Translations under genes and position numbers: made by a program
The notes under the pieces: generated by a model
Told to the model about the DNA's origin: nothing
What the model saw: only the letters and a program-made list of their open reading frames with translations
Database searches by the model: none
In this document: piece after piece, positions 23,312-34,334 of the stretch
Position numbering within the stretch: position 1 is the stretch's first letter
How the letters are laid out: every line of letters begins with the position of its first letter
Assembly: GCA_916610825.1 (NCBI GenBank)
Contig: OU744448.1
Span: forward strand, 848,501-912,500
Direction of reading: 5' to 3'
Origin: Haliclystus octoradiatus
Lineage: Eukaryota; Cnidaria; Staurozoa; Stauromedusae; Haliclystidae
DNA length: 64,000 bases

Positions 23312-25173
23312 TTATACATCTGGGCGCGAATGAAGACCAAACATTTTGTAATCATAATTCAAGGTCTCCATAACAACTTTCTGTAAAGCTGGTGAAATAT
23401 TATTCAGGCATTCCTGTCTTGTAATACTTTTATTCTGTTCTGTTTGATACCAATTTTGTTTAGTAGGGTATCTGTCGCCTGAGTGACCGATTCGGGATAA
23501 AATATATCCTGAATCCTCGTTTATATGTTCCAATTCACCAATAAAATCATAATTAATCCAACATGGTTGACATATTGATGAATACGAGGCCCAGTGATCG
23601 TCTGTTTTATCAATGTCTATTGATGAAATAAACATCAAAAATTGTTCAAACGAAACCATTCCATATGGTAGTTTAAATCTTTCATCTTTTATGCTCTTCT
23701 GGTGACGAAATTGAGCAATTTGATAACGAAAGGTTTTATAAAAGTACAAATCACGTTTTAAGTGATATGCATTCTCATCGCCAAACTTATCCCAATAGGA
23801 AGAAAGGAGTCTCTCAAAAGGATCTCGAACCATCATAAACTTATAATATGTTTTTAATAAATTAATTTGATCATTTTTATTATAACTTGATAAAAATGTA
23901 TAATTTTTAAAATCTAACTTTTTAGATTGTATAATTTCTGGCCGCATTCCAGCCCACTTAGAAAATAAACGCTTCCAATTCGATATCCCAACTTTTGGAA
24001 TGCCACAGTAAATTGCTTTCTCTTTATGGAGTACTACTAGATTGCCAAATAATTTCTTTTTATCGTTTGAAGATAGAACTTGAAAAACCTCTGCTGTAGA
24101 AGAATGTCGTCGACAGGTTTTTCTGACATGTTTCAACTTTCGCATCGAACGAAGAATGCTGCCATCACGTCCCTATATAGAATGATCAACAAAGGATATA
24201 TGAAATTAGGATGAAATATGGAATTTTAACGAAAATGTTTAAATCATTAGAAATAGAATTTGTAACATCAGCTCTGATATAATCTAAATAGTATCAATAT
24301 AAATCACGGTTATAATATATCTTACAAATCAAATAGGAACTAACTTCAAAAATAAACTTTTAAATAATATTTATCGAGTTATTTGAATAAGATATTGTTA
24401 TGATTAATAACTATTTTGAAATATACATGCGGTCACTCACCGTTAGAGACACTGAATTAGGCTTTGTAGTTGACATACCTAGAACAACAAGTAATTCGGA
24501 TAGACCTTTTAATGCTAACAAGATTTACGAATAAGTATAATTGAGCTCTGGATATTAATTTGCTGGATTGAATTATTGACAGCGGGTAGAAGTAAAGGCG
24601 GCTGTCTCCGGCGCTCTTAACGATTGGGAATGAAATTTAGAGTTGGTAAAGCCGCTAAAGGGTACTGCAAATATCGCATTATCGAACAACTCATTATTTA
24701 AACATTTTCAAGGGCACTCTATGAAATCATGAACGTAGGCATTCTTAAAGAGGGCCACCATCGCGATGATTCCTGATACGAAATTGACATCAGACACTAT
24801 GAAATAGTGGTGAATCTATCTTACTTCTTATACTACTTAACGATGGCCATTGATTAAAATCCACAGCTGAAAAATTGAATAAACAAACCAAGATAGTTAT
24901 ACAACACAACCATATAAATATTTTTACATAGAATATCATCGCATCAAGGTAAATCTATAAAACAGCAACATCAGAATGAAAACAGAACTAATGGGTCAGT
25001 GATGACATGCCCTCTTGAGCAGGATATACAAATAAATTTGTATTCGGAATAAAATTCGATCTATCAGTACCACCTAACAATTGTTCTTTTCGCAAATAAT
25101 ACGAGTGAATTAGCAAGACAGGTGGCGCAATGAACGAATGAAAATAATATGTAAACGCAACTCTGTACGTCAA
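23312..25173 (-). CDS. Carbohydrate sulfotransferase (CHST8-14 type, Sulfotransfer_2)
   Basis: Golgi type II enzyme that moves sulfate from PAPS to a glycan (family knowledge). The main exon 24172-23312 is certain. It carries the 5'-phosphosulfate loop CGIPKVGISNWKRLF, the 3'-phosphate motif VRDPFERLLSSYWDKF, then ICQPCWINYDFIGELEHI and a C-terminal part typical of the family. A 38-bp exon 24478-24441 (MSTTKPNSVSLT) joins in phase. A first exon 25173-25074 also joins in phase and has a weak hydrophobic stretch (FIAPPVLLIHSYYL) that could be the membrane anchor; this first exon is tentative. Total about 332 residues, slightly short. It starts only 121 bp past the FDXACB1 stop, so a separate promoter would overlap that gene's 3' end. 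The substrate (chondroitin, dermatan or HNK-1 type) cannot be told. Confidence 0.8.
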
Positions 25174-25294
25174 TCAGTAGCCTAAACAGCCACGTGGCAA
25201 TATATCTGATATGTCAATATCATATACCGTATATCAACAGAATTTACCGCACGTTGCAAATAAAATACATACCACCGAAAAAACTATCTTCATC

Positions 25295-26936
25295 TCATCT
25301 CAAATCAAATCCATAAGCCAATAACATCTGACGCAGGTGATTTTGAATGTTAACAGTTTGTAAATGAGTTAATGGTCCGTCGCACCGACTGTAAACCAGA
25401 CGATAGCAATAACTGACTAGATTACTTTCCATGTGACGTAAAACACGTATCAAATAGAGGCCATATACCAGATCATCAAGGATATAATGAATTGCAGCGG
25501 TTAAATGTTCTACGCTAGATGATTCATTTAGCCAAAAGCATAGGTCATGTCTGTAAGCCAAAGGGTAGAGCAGTGAAGGTGTGGGATGCTGCATCTGTCT
25601 GTCAGCTGTGGTAGATAATTGATTCTAGTGGGAGAAACAATGAAAAGTATCATAACCAGACCTGTGATCTGTGCAACATTATTTGGCATGTCGCAGATTT
25701 GTTTCATTTTTACTGCCACCTGTGTGTAGCGAACAGTTATGAGATTAAATAATATTGGCCACTAAAGGGAGATGACCTTTATAAAAAGGTTTGATTAATT
25801 AAAAGAACACGCAACAGTTTTATTGCCACCTGTGTGTAGCGGACAGTTATGAGATTACATAATATTGGCCACTGAAGGGAGGTGACCTTTATAAAGAGGT
25901 TTGATTAATTAAAAGAGCACGCAACAGCTTTATTGCCACCTGTGTGTAGCGGACAGTTATGAGATTACATAATATTGGCCACTGAAGGGAGGTGACCTTT
26001 ATAAAGAGGTTTGATTAATTAAAAGAACACGCAACATATTTATTGCCACCTGTGTGTAGCGGACAGTTATGAGATTAAATAGTATTGGCCACTAAAGGGA
26101 GGTGACCTTTATAAAGAGGTTTGATTAATTAAAAGAACACGCAACATATTTATTGCTACCAGTGTGTAGCGGACAGTTATGAGATTAAATAATATTGGCC
26201 ACTAAAGGGAGGTGACCTTTATAAAGGGGTTAGACTAATTAAATAGAATTCAACATTTTTATTGCCACCTGTGTGTAGCGGACAGCTATGAGATTAAATA
26301 ATGCTGGCCACTAAAGGGAGGTGACTTTTATAAAGAGGTTTGATTACTTAAAAGAACACAATATTTTTATTGCCACCAGTGTGTAGCGGACAGTTATGAG
26401 ATTAAATAATATTGGCCACTAAAGGGAGGTGACCTTTATAAAGGGGTTAGACTAATTAAATAGAATTCAACATTTTTATTGCCACCTGTGTGTAGCGGAC
26501 AGTTATGAGATTAAATAATATTGGCCACTGAAGGGAGGTGGCCTTTATAAAGAGGTTTGATTGATTAAAAGAACACACAACATATGTATTGTCACCTGTG
26601 TGTAGCGGACAGTTATGACATTAAATAACATTGGCCACTAAAGGGAGGTGACCTTTACAAAGAGGTTTGATTAATTAAAAGAACACAACATTTTTATTGC
26701 CACCAGTGTGTAGCGGACAGCTATGAGATTAAATAATATTGGCCACTAAAGGGAGGTGGCCTTATAAAGAGGTTTGATTAATTAAATAGAACTCAACATT
26801 TGTAACTTTATAAAGTGACCACTATAGACATATGCTCTATAAAGTGACCTTTGTTCACAGCTTTTACGATATATGCAATGCCCACATGCTTCATAACACA
26901 AGGTTGATACAATGATTTTAAAATTTGCAAATTTGC

Positions 26937-26969
<33 letters not shown>

Positions 26970-29900
26970 TTTGTTTGTTTGAATGTTTGTTTGTTTATTA
27001 TGATACCTTAATAAGGACGTGTCTGGTAGATGCATAAATGCTTGAATAATTTATATAGATAGATAACTATAATGACTTTTATCATTTTAATGAAGTTTGT
27101 TTGTTTGTGTTTTGGTTTCAAATGATTACAAGATTATAACTCTTTTCTTAATGTTTGATTTTCAGTGGAAGGAGAGATATGCTGTTCTGAGACCGATTTC
27201 ACCCAACTCAGGTCAGTAAAATATTATCTACATCTAACAGTGACATCACAATACAATGTTTGCTTTGTTTGTTTATTATGATACAAATGTACCTTAATAT
27301 AGGACGTGTCTGGTTGATGCATAAATGCTTGAATAATTTATATAGCCTAGATAGTTAACTATAATGACTGTCATCATTGCGGATTATATACATTTATTAA
27401 GTTATTGGAGATTACAAGATGTATGAGAAATCATTATGAAATATGAAATTTTGCAATAGACTTAGTAAATTACATAACTAACATTGTCATACCTAATTGA
27501 AAACTATTGGTGCAAATTTCGTAGCAAAAAATATTTTTTGAGAAAGCAGTCAAGGTAGCCATACAACTCTACGACATTCATGATTGAAAAGGAGGTTTAA
27601 TTTTTCAATTGATGCCATATAGGTACAGTTTAGAATGATCATTTCAGCCTGACTGTAAAATTGGGAATGTTGTTCTTTGTCGAAAGGACAAAAGAACAGG
27701 AAATGGGATTCATCATCAACCTCTTCTTTGCCACAAAACAAACATATCCTTGATTCAGGCAATTCGTTAATATAATGCCCAGTTTGAATTCTTAGGTTAT
27801 GGGCACTGATTCTTAATTTTGTATAGCGTTTCGGGACGCAGAATCTTCTCCTAAATAGTTAGAATTACATTATTACTAGTGTTTTTAAGAGCATTCATAT
27901 ATTCTAGTTTATAATCTTCTGTTAGTCTATTTTTGATTGCATTAATTAGTTTATGTCTGATCCGTGGATTTGATGATGATGATGATGACGGTAGCATTTA
28001 AACGTTATCAATAAAATGGAGGACTTACAACGAAATTAGAAAGCTTCTTCAAATAAAATTCATCATTTGACCACAGTAGACGCAAATCCTCAACACCATA
28101 ACATAATCGAAAGATTTGATTAACATCAAACACTACAATAGTCTTGCCATATAAATTCACATCTGCAGAATTGGTAACAGAGTCTTTGGGAGAGCCATAA
28201 GTCGCAATTGTTGTTCCATTAAGCTTCACATAATTCTCTTTGCCAAGCAGATCACAAAACGACTTTCCTTTTGTTTTGCTACAATACGAATGTTCTATTG
28301 CAGTTGCGTCTTCAGTAGAATAATCAACAAATGTGTACGAAATTGATTCTTTATTGTTACTATCTGTTTCCTTGGAGATGGTTGTTATGGGTAACTTATA
28401 GTTGTAAGTATAATTATCTATTTGATTGACAAATGAAGGGAAACCATCCAAATCAGATTTGGTGAATGTTTCTGGATTTAACTGGCTATTTAGATTATCA
28501 TTTGATGAATGCATTGATGATAAATTATTGATAACATCATTGATAAAGTTGTCTGTATTGATATCATCTCCATTCAAAATCATTACAAACTCAGGACAGA
28601 CCGTATGAGATAGCGGTGATGGGTTACACCAAATATCAAAGCAAACAGCATTTATAACGGTATAGTAATCATCGTGTCTCTCAATTTCTTTTTTCAGATC
28701 AAACACAGAATTTTCACGCATAGTTCCCTTTCCATGTGATATAAAATCATTAGTTAGTGACATAGATGATTTGTAGTTATTCGCAATTAACAGTGAGTTT
28801 GTGCAATCAGTCAATGTGTCATACTTGCGAATTGACAGACCATGGCTTGCTAATATTGTAGAGCATACACAATTCAATTTTTCAAGTAAAATATAAAGTG
28901 GATGGTCGTCATGACGTAGAGCTGATTTCACATTAGATGTAATATTTGAAAAGCTCAACTGTTCAACTTCTGGTGGAGTGAGTGATGTCCTAGAAGTAGA
29001 AGAAAAAAGCTATACATTCAAACATGTTACCTCTATATAGTGGCCATCTGTCAATACTAGTCACTCTGGCAATGTCTAAAATAACAACATCACTTTAATC
29101 AACCCTGTATATAGAGACCACCTGGCCATCTAGCAGTTAAATTATACACATTAAGCCCTGGCCAAATGACTTTTTTTATTTCGCCAACATTTATCGGATT
29201 TTGTTGAGTTCATTTTCGTCAACAGCGGATGGTATTTTGAGGCTTGGAAGCTAGTCAATCGAGCCCACCAATCCTGAGACAGGCTACGTCATTGTTGACC
29301 AATCAGAGCAAGGTTCATATTTTCAACAAAACTCAACAATGTAGAGGAAATAAAAAGTCATTTGGCCACTTCGCCAACATCGGTAGAGAACAATAGAACT
29401 CAACAAAATCCGATGAATGTTGAGGAAATTTTTGAATGTATTCAAAATTGAAATTCAACATCAGCCAACAAAATCCGAAAAAGTGAGGGTGGCCAAATGA
29501 CTTTTTATTTTCTCAACATTCATCGGATTTTGTTGAATTCAACAATGTTGGCGAAATAAAAAGTCATTTGGCCGGGGCTTTACTCAATTGCAGTTGCAAC
29601 ATAGTAGTCACATCAAAGTCTTGAACATAACATTCATATCTGACGTAACTCTAATAATCGTATAATCCAGAATAGATAGTTGCTAATTTATAGTGCTGGT
29701 GTTGAATGCTTAATTGTTCTGTCATATTTCTGCTGCACAGCTGCTCAATACTGTTTCTTTGTTAAAGTGTATGTATCACCTTTTTGAACAATGGATTTGG
29801 ATAAAACTTTCTTTCTATTCGTGCATGTTGTTTCGTTTTTACAACGCGTGACTCTGTCCCCGTCAAAATTGACCATAAACTTTGGCATTTTGGAGATTCT

Positions 29901-32900
29901 CGTGTCCCCCTGTTTTTATACAAAAAAAGGAACGATTTAATTTTCCACGAGAGAGTTTGACCGTGACCTTTTGCAAACATTAGATAGGATCGGGACGAAC
30001 AGTTAAATTTAAAAAAAAAAAGTAAAACGATTTTGACATATTTTTTGGGTGTAGCAATTAAAACGTAGAATGTTGGCATAAAACCACGGTCAAACTCTCT
30101 TGGCAAAATAAAATCGTTCCTTTTTTGGTTTCAAAAAGTGGGACACAAGAATCTCCAAAATGTCATGTTTAAGGTCAATTTTGGTGAGCGAAAGAGTCAT
30201 GCTGTGTAAAAACTCAACAACAACATGTTTGAATAGAAAAAAAAGTTCTACTCTATCCAAATCTGTTGTTTAAAAAAGGCAATATATACACTTTAAATTG
30301 TTAGCAATAAATGAGTCCTCTTTTGAACGCCAGCAATGTGGTTGATTGTCTGTTGGCTCCCACAACAGGATTTGCGTCAACTTATTTCCTACCATCCGTA
30401 ACACAAGTTTAGTTTTTAAACGTCCATTAAACAGCTGTGAATAAGATTAGTAGGTTGGCAGTTGGCAAATTTCAATTGTTATCAGAAAGATTATAGAGAT
30501 GAATATTAGTTTTGGATATCATCATTGAGCACTACTTAAAATTGCATTTCAATGTGGCTTTAAAGAAACTACCATTCCATTGTTTTTTAAGGTACCTTGG
30601 TCTATATTAATTAATCAACGATATTTATCAATTTTAATTATGTGCAATATAAATCTCATAAAAATATTATTTGCCATATGCAGTGAAACCTGTTATAGCA
30701 GCTAGCTATGATAGTTAGATAAATGAATCACTACAGACAGGTGGTCTTTATATACAGGGTTGATTCAATAGAAAATACTATTATAGTATAGACATACCAA
30801 AAGTGATCACTTCAGACAGATGGCTGTTGTATATAGAAGGGATCGTTATAACCGGTTGGACTGTAGGCTATTGGTTTCGTAGCATTACTGAAACATTGAT
30901 TAATCCTAATTTACCTTTTTACATCGTCATTGATGTCTTGCGTTAGCGATTTACCAAATTTGAAATGGTACGTCAAAGCACCTTGATTTAAGAAGCCTCT
31001 ATGTAGTCGCCCACGGTAACCAACACTCTGGTACTTTGGATATTGGTCTGCTCTGAATGGGGTTACTTTGACAAGGTAGAAACCTATCATTTTCAAAGAA
31101 AAAAGGAATACATTAGATCATATCTTTGGCCTACACTCAATATCGCACATATTAGTCATCCGCCAATAGGTCAATATGGAAGTCGAGGAATTCTATAGAT
31201 CAAATATGGTCAAACTAAATTCATCATCATTATTCAGAAACCTGACTAGTTCGCATAGAACTGTTTTCATAGGACTGATTATAAAACTAAAATACACACA
31301 AATATAATCTTAAACAAAATTAAGAGCCAATGCCTATGTTGGCGTTTAAATGCTTCTTAAGGAGAATTTTGAAACTTGTCCGTCTGGAATCCTCCTTCCT
31401 TGTAGATGGTATATTATTCCACTTGTGCACACCAGCATATTGAAATGAATGGCGATGGCTTGACTTGATGTAAATGTCATTGTGGGTGTGAGATCGTGTT
31501 TTGGTGGTATGTGGCCGTTGAAAATTATAGGAGAGCAGAGGAGGAGCTAGGTTGAATTTAATTTTATGAGTGAACATTAGTTGATGGGAGGTTATATAAT
31601 CTTTGACAGAAAGCCAACCAAGTTGACTATGCATATCAGAGCTACGAATGCGATGATTACAACGGAGTACTGTCCTCATTCCTCTGTTCTGTAATCTCTG
31701 GAGACAATCGAGATGTCCAGGTTTACAGTTCCTCCATAGGACAGCGCAGTAGTCAATGTGCGGGAAAACAATTGAGTTATAAATTAGTTTGGCAGATCCA
31801 TATGAAATAAAACGCCTGATATACTTTAGCACCCCTAATCCCCTATTTATTTTCTTAGGTATACATTTCATACGATCGTCAAATGATATATTTTCATCAA
31901 TGATAATCCCTAAATATTTTAACAAACATGATTGATAGGCTCTTCATTCAGATGGATATTAAAATTGTTAGCATCCTGCTTTTTCAGGTTTGGCTTAATT
32001 GGTACCAACGACCAGGCGATTTGTTTTTACAATGTTGAATGTTAATTTATTAGCGCATAGTCAGCAGTATATTTTACTGAAATCATTTATTAATAATTTT
32101 TCAATCGTTTTGATATCTTTAAAAAGTAATGGTCCAATCCTTGCGGAACGCCATATTTGATTATACCTTAATCAGAATTTACATTATTTATATTTACAAT
32201 TTTTTTTCTATCTATTGAATACGATTTAAAAAAATTCAAACTATTTACATCACTACCATATAGTTTCAATTTGTCTAATAATATATACAAGTGTAGGCTA
32301 CAGTATTGAATGCATTTTTAAGTCGATGCTAACTACACCTACAAATTTGTGGTTAAAACTGTATAGACCGCTCTGTGATGTCTAGCCGTTATGGCAAAAT
32401 ATGCAAAAATACCTTAAAATTCATGTTATGATTATCCGTTTAAGAATTGACTTGTCAATCATTGACTAAAACAATAAGTTGAATATCGGCTGATAATGGC
32501 CGAGGTCCTCCGATATCATTATGCCAAGATCAGCTGATCCATTTCAATTGTTAATGCTGAACTGTACGATAAGCAATGGGCACACAAGAGAGCACGTAAA
32601 AAGAAAATTACTTGTTGCGATGGCTTGTGATTTTCTGATGTCTTCTTGTTTCTCCTTACTTGCCTTCGCGTGTGCCAAATATCATCAGGGAGGCAGTAGG
32701 CTAACTGTGCGCCAATTGCTTTGTATATATATATATTAACTACTTAACTAGCACGCCTTATAATCTTTTACATGACTTTCTTAACTGGCGTTTCTCACCT
32801 GCATCAGCTGCCATGGTAACAACCTGCCAACTGTTTTTGTATGAGTTTCTATTTCGATCAATCGGGATTCCCCCTTGTCCTTGGCATAATGAAACACACA

Positions 32901-33282
32901 CCAATCCACCATCTACATCCAAACGATTTGTGCAACTATGAAAGAAGTCTTTCAACAAGGCACGGCATTTTTTAATGTTTGACTTGCCTCCCACATGTGG
33001 GAAATTGAAAAAAATACGCTTGAATAAATGATCCCTCTTTGTAAAATGTTGATTTAACTTTGTGGCATCAATACGATGATAAACAATTGCATTCTCAAGT
33101 GATTTTAATCTATTGACATTTTGAAATGCAATTTTGTTATTCTCAATTTGTTCTTCACTTTCGAAGCAAGTTGCCGTGACGGAAATTGATTTGTATTTCT
33201 CTGCTACAGAAAGTGAGAATGAAAAATTTCCATCGCCCAAAAATAAAACAGGACCTTCAATTCCATCCATTGAAAATACCAC
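25295..33282 (-). CDS. FDXACB1: Ferredoxin-fold anticodon-binding domain protein 1
   Basis: Four coding exons with matching phases: 33282-32799, 31083-30915, 28989-28029, 25594-25295; about 637 residues (human about 624). The N-terminus is a Rossmann-like DUF2431/BMT5-like domain: VLFLGDGNFSFSLS (SAM-site type), RIFFNFPHVGGKSNIKKCR, GGLVCVSLCQGQGG, then GFYLVKVTPFRADQYP and YQSVGYRG. The middle resembles a phenylalanyl-tRNA synthetase alpha fragment (VEDLRLLW). The last exon is a ferredoxin-fold anticodon-binding domain: YPLAYRHDLCFWL, CYRLVYSRCDGPLTHLQ. A stop follows FDLR. For exon 4 I chose the acceptor GACAG|ATG because it keeps phase 0. The function is not well established. Intron 1 holds a LINE, intron 2 four elements, and intron 3 a satellite array. 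Confidence 0.88.
25711..26805. repeat. Satellite array, about 107-bp unit, ten copies
   Basis: Ten tandem copies of the form TGCCACCTGTGTGTAGCGGA...CAGTTATGAGATTAAATAAT...GGTGACCTTTATAAAGAGGT. Copies differ by point changes and small indels; copies with CCAGTGTG and copies with CCTGTGTG are interspersed, as are GGGGTTAGAC and GAGGTTTGAT variants. The unit matches one half of the pogo-type MITE (for example CAGCTATGAG, then ATTGACCACT, then GGTGACCTTTATA at 39716-39868). Lies in FDXACB1 intron 3. Confidence 0.85.
26935..26972. repeat. (ATG)n microsatellite
   Basis: About eleven ATG/TGA repeats followed by a TTTG-rich run. Possibly the tail of another LINE end. Confidence 0.7.
27545..27865 (-). 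mobile_element. LINE fragment, C-terminal zinc-finger region
   Basis: The minus strand reads KLRISAHNLRIQTGHYINEL then PESRICLFCGKEEVDDESHF, LFFCP. The CxxC...H....C arrangement at the end of a LINE polyprotein is typical. The fragment is truncated on both sides and lies in FDXACB1 intron 3. Confidence 0.6.
29025..29150. mobile_element. pogo-type MITE, decayed copy
   Basis: TTACCTCTATATAGTGGCCA, TAGTCACTCTGGCAATGTCT and CCCTGTATATAGAGACCACC follow the family order. FDXACB1 intron 2. Confidence 0.45.
29153..29580. mobile_element. Inverted-repeat MITE with internal repeats of its own ends
   Basis: The ends are AAGCCCTGGCCAAATGACTT and, read inward from 29580, AAGCCCCGGCCAAATGACTT, continuing into TTATTTCGCCAACATT. 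The words GGCCAAATGACTTTTTATTT or its inverse occur twice more inside (about 29345-29375 and 29488-29512). Flanks are similar (TACACATT and TACTCAATT) but not an exact duplication. Confidence 0.65.
29757..30302. mobile_element. Fold-back element, arms about 240 bp
   Basis: The left arm (AAAGTGTATGTATCACCTTT, then GATTTGGATAAAACTTTCTT, then TTGGAGATTCTCGTGTCCC) is repeated in inverse by the right arm (GGGACACAAGAATCTCCAAA, then TATCCAAATCTGTTGTTTAA, then ATATATACACTTT). The arms are somewhat diverged. FDXACB1 intron 2. Confidence 0.65.
30681..30863. mobile_element. pogo-type MITE, full-length copy
   Basis: The ends are CAGTGAAACCTGTTATAGCA and CAGTCCAACCGGTTATAACG (read inward). The interior has CACTACAGACAGGTGGTCTT and GATTCAATAGAAAATACTAT. 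FDXACB1 intron 2. Confidence 0.65.
31214..32345 (-). mobile_element. LINE (CR1/jockey-like), 5'-truncated and decayed, with ATG tail
   Basis: Minus-strand pieces in order: VSIDLKNAFNTV (reverse transcriptase, near 32310), YGVPQG (near 32150), NIVKTNRLV (near 32020), then a clear stretch KYLGIIIDENISF to HLNANIGIGS and stop (31320-31925), containing RRFISYGSAKLIYNSIVFPH and the CxxC-less tail usual for the clade. A deletion follows GVPQG and frames shift between pieces. The 3' UTR runs ATAATCAGTCCTATGAAAAC to GTTTCTGAATAATGATGATG. Lies in FDXACB1 intron 1, same orientation as the gene. Confidence 0.75.
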
Positions 33283-33605
33283 TTGAATTTAGTTCGTTCT
33301 ATGATTCTATAAGACCTTTGTTAGAATTCTTCAAAACCAAATTAGAAATACAGATAAACCAGTCAAAAGAACAACTTCGAAGGAGCTGGAAAAGCAAAGC
33401 TATGTTGATCACCATCTTCCATAAGAAAATTCTACCATTTTCCCATGGTCTCGTTGCAGGAAAAGCACGTGGCTAGGCAATCAAGTCAAAATCGGTATTT
33501 TCAGTACAAACAAATTTTATTTACAAATAAAATAGCATTCATTCAAGCATATAACTACACATGACGCGTATTTCAATGTTTATATAAATTATTTTAAAGT
33601 GAACA

Positions 33606-34035
33606 TCAGTTGCGTTGTTGGTCAGTCTCCAATGATCCAGCTGAGATCAATAATTCTTGTAATTTTCCACAATTAAAGAGGGCGAGTGTATCGTCAGCCC
33701 CGCCAATACTTGAGCCATTTACAAATACATTTGGCACAGTTGCTCGCCCCGTCAAATTATACAGTGCATCCTAAACAATTGAAAATTGAAATCAAAACAA
33801 GACAGTATTACAACAATTAATAATTGTGCTAGCTGAACTAGTCAATGTAAGTTACCTGGACTTCATCCCCAACTTCACAGTGATCCAACTCTTTAATAGT
33901 AACATTTTTTGCTCCAATATCGTTCAACAATGTTTTCGTTCTAGCTGCAAATGGACAATAAGATTTGGAGAACACAACAACTTTGTTATTTTGAACAATT
34001 CTTCTCACTAAATCCACTATTTTGGTGGATGCCAT
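33606..34035 (-). CDS. Glutaredoxin, class I-like with a CPFA active site
   Basis: Small thiol oxidoreductase, normally glutathione-dependent (family knowledge). Two coding exons in phase 0: 34035-33856 (60 residues) and 33770-33606 (54 residues), total 114. It has the thioredoxin fold signature KVVVFSKSYCPF, the cis-proline RATVPNVFVNG and the glutathione-site GGADDT. The active site is Cys27-Pro-Phe-Ala30, so the second cysteine of the usual CPYC is missing and a monothiol mechanism is expected. The second half is closest in wording to GLRX2 (FVNGSSIGGA). No mitochondrial leader is evident. It shares a 299-bp head-to-head region with OSGEP. A TTTATT (AATAAA on minus) lies near 33517. Confidence 0.88.
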
Positions 34036-34334
34036 TGAGTCAATAAAAAATGAAATGTTGTTTGAACAAAAGACAGTTATACTGTTTGCTAAGGTTTTAG
34101 CTTGATTCGCAATTCATTTCTCCCGCACTTTGGTTATGCAAAATGAAAAAGTCATAAAACTATCGAAATCAGCGAGAGAATGAAAAAAACAGATGGGCAA
34201 TTTCAATAAGAGACTGTGTGATGATGGCGCCGCTCCCCCCAATTTTCCACATTCCATTTTCAAACTACAGTAATAAAAGTACGGAGTACCATTTGAACTT
34301 TCAAGAGAAAACCATCGTATTCAATTATTGAACT
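34036..34334. promoter_or_regulatory. Shared head-to-head promoter region, glutaredoxin / OSGEP
   Basis: The start codons are on opposite strands 299 bp apart. The only GC-rich patch is GATGGCGCCGCTCCCCCC near 34222-34240. The call rests on layout. Confidence 0.5.

Noticed and set aside
25711-26805. CRISPR-like regular repeats
   Set aside because: Units are contiguous tandem copies without unique spacers, in an intron of an animal gene. It is a satellite.
26808-27035. Open frame with a poly-histidine run
   Set aside because: The histidines come from the (ATG)n microsatellite read on minus; nothing else supports a gene.
27175-27212. Possible plus-strand exon between TTTTCAG and GTCAGT
   Set aside because: Short, no family similarity, and inside a minus-strand intron near a LINE fragment.
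29762-30106. Minus-strand open frame of 114 codons
   Set aside because: It lies wholly within the fold-back element 29757-30302 and has no known domain.
33186-33476. Plus-strand open frame of 96 codons
   Set aside because: It overlaps FDXACB1 exon 1 in antisense and its continuation has no recognised domain.
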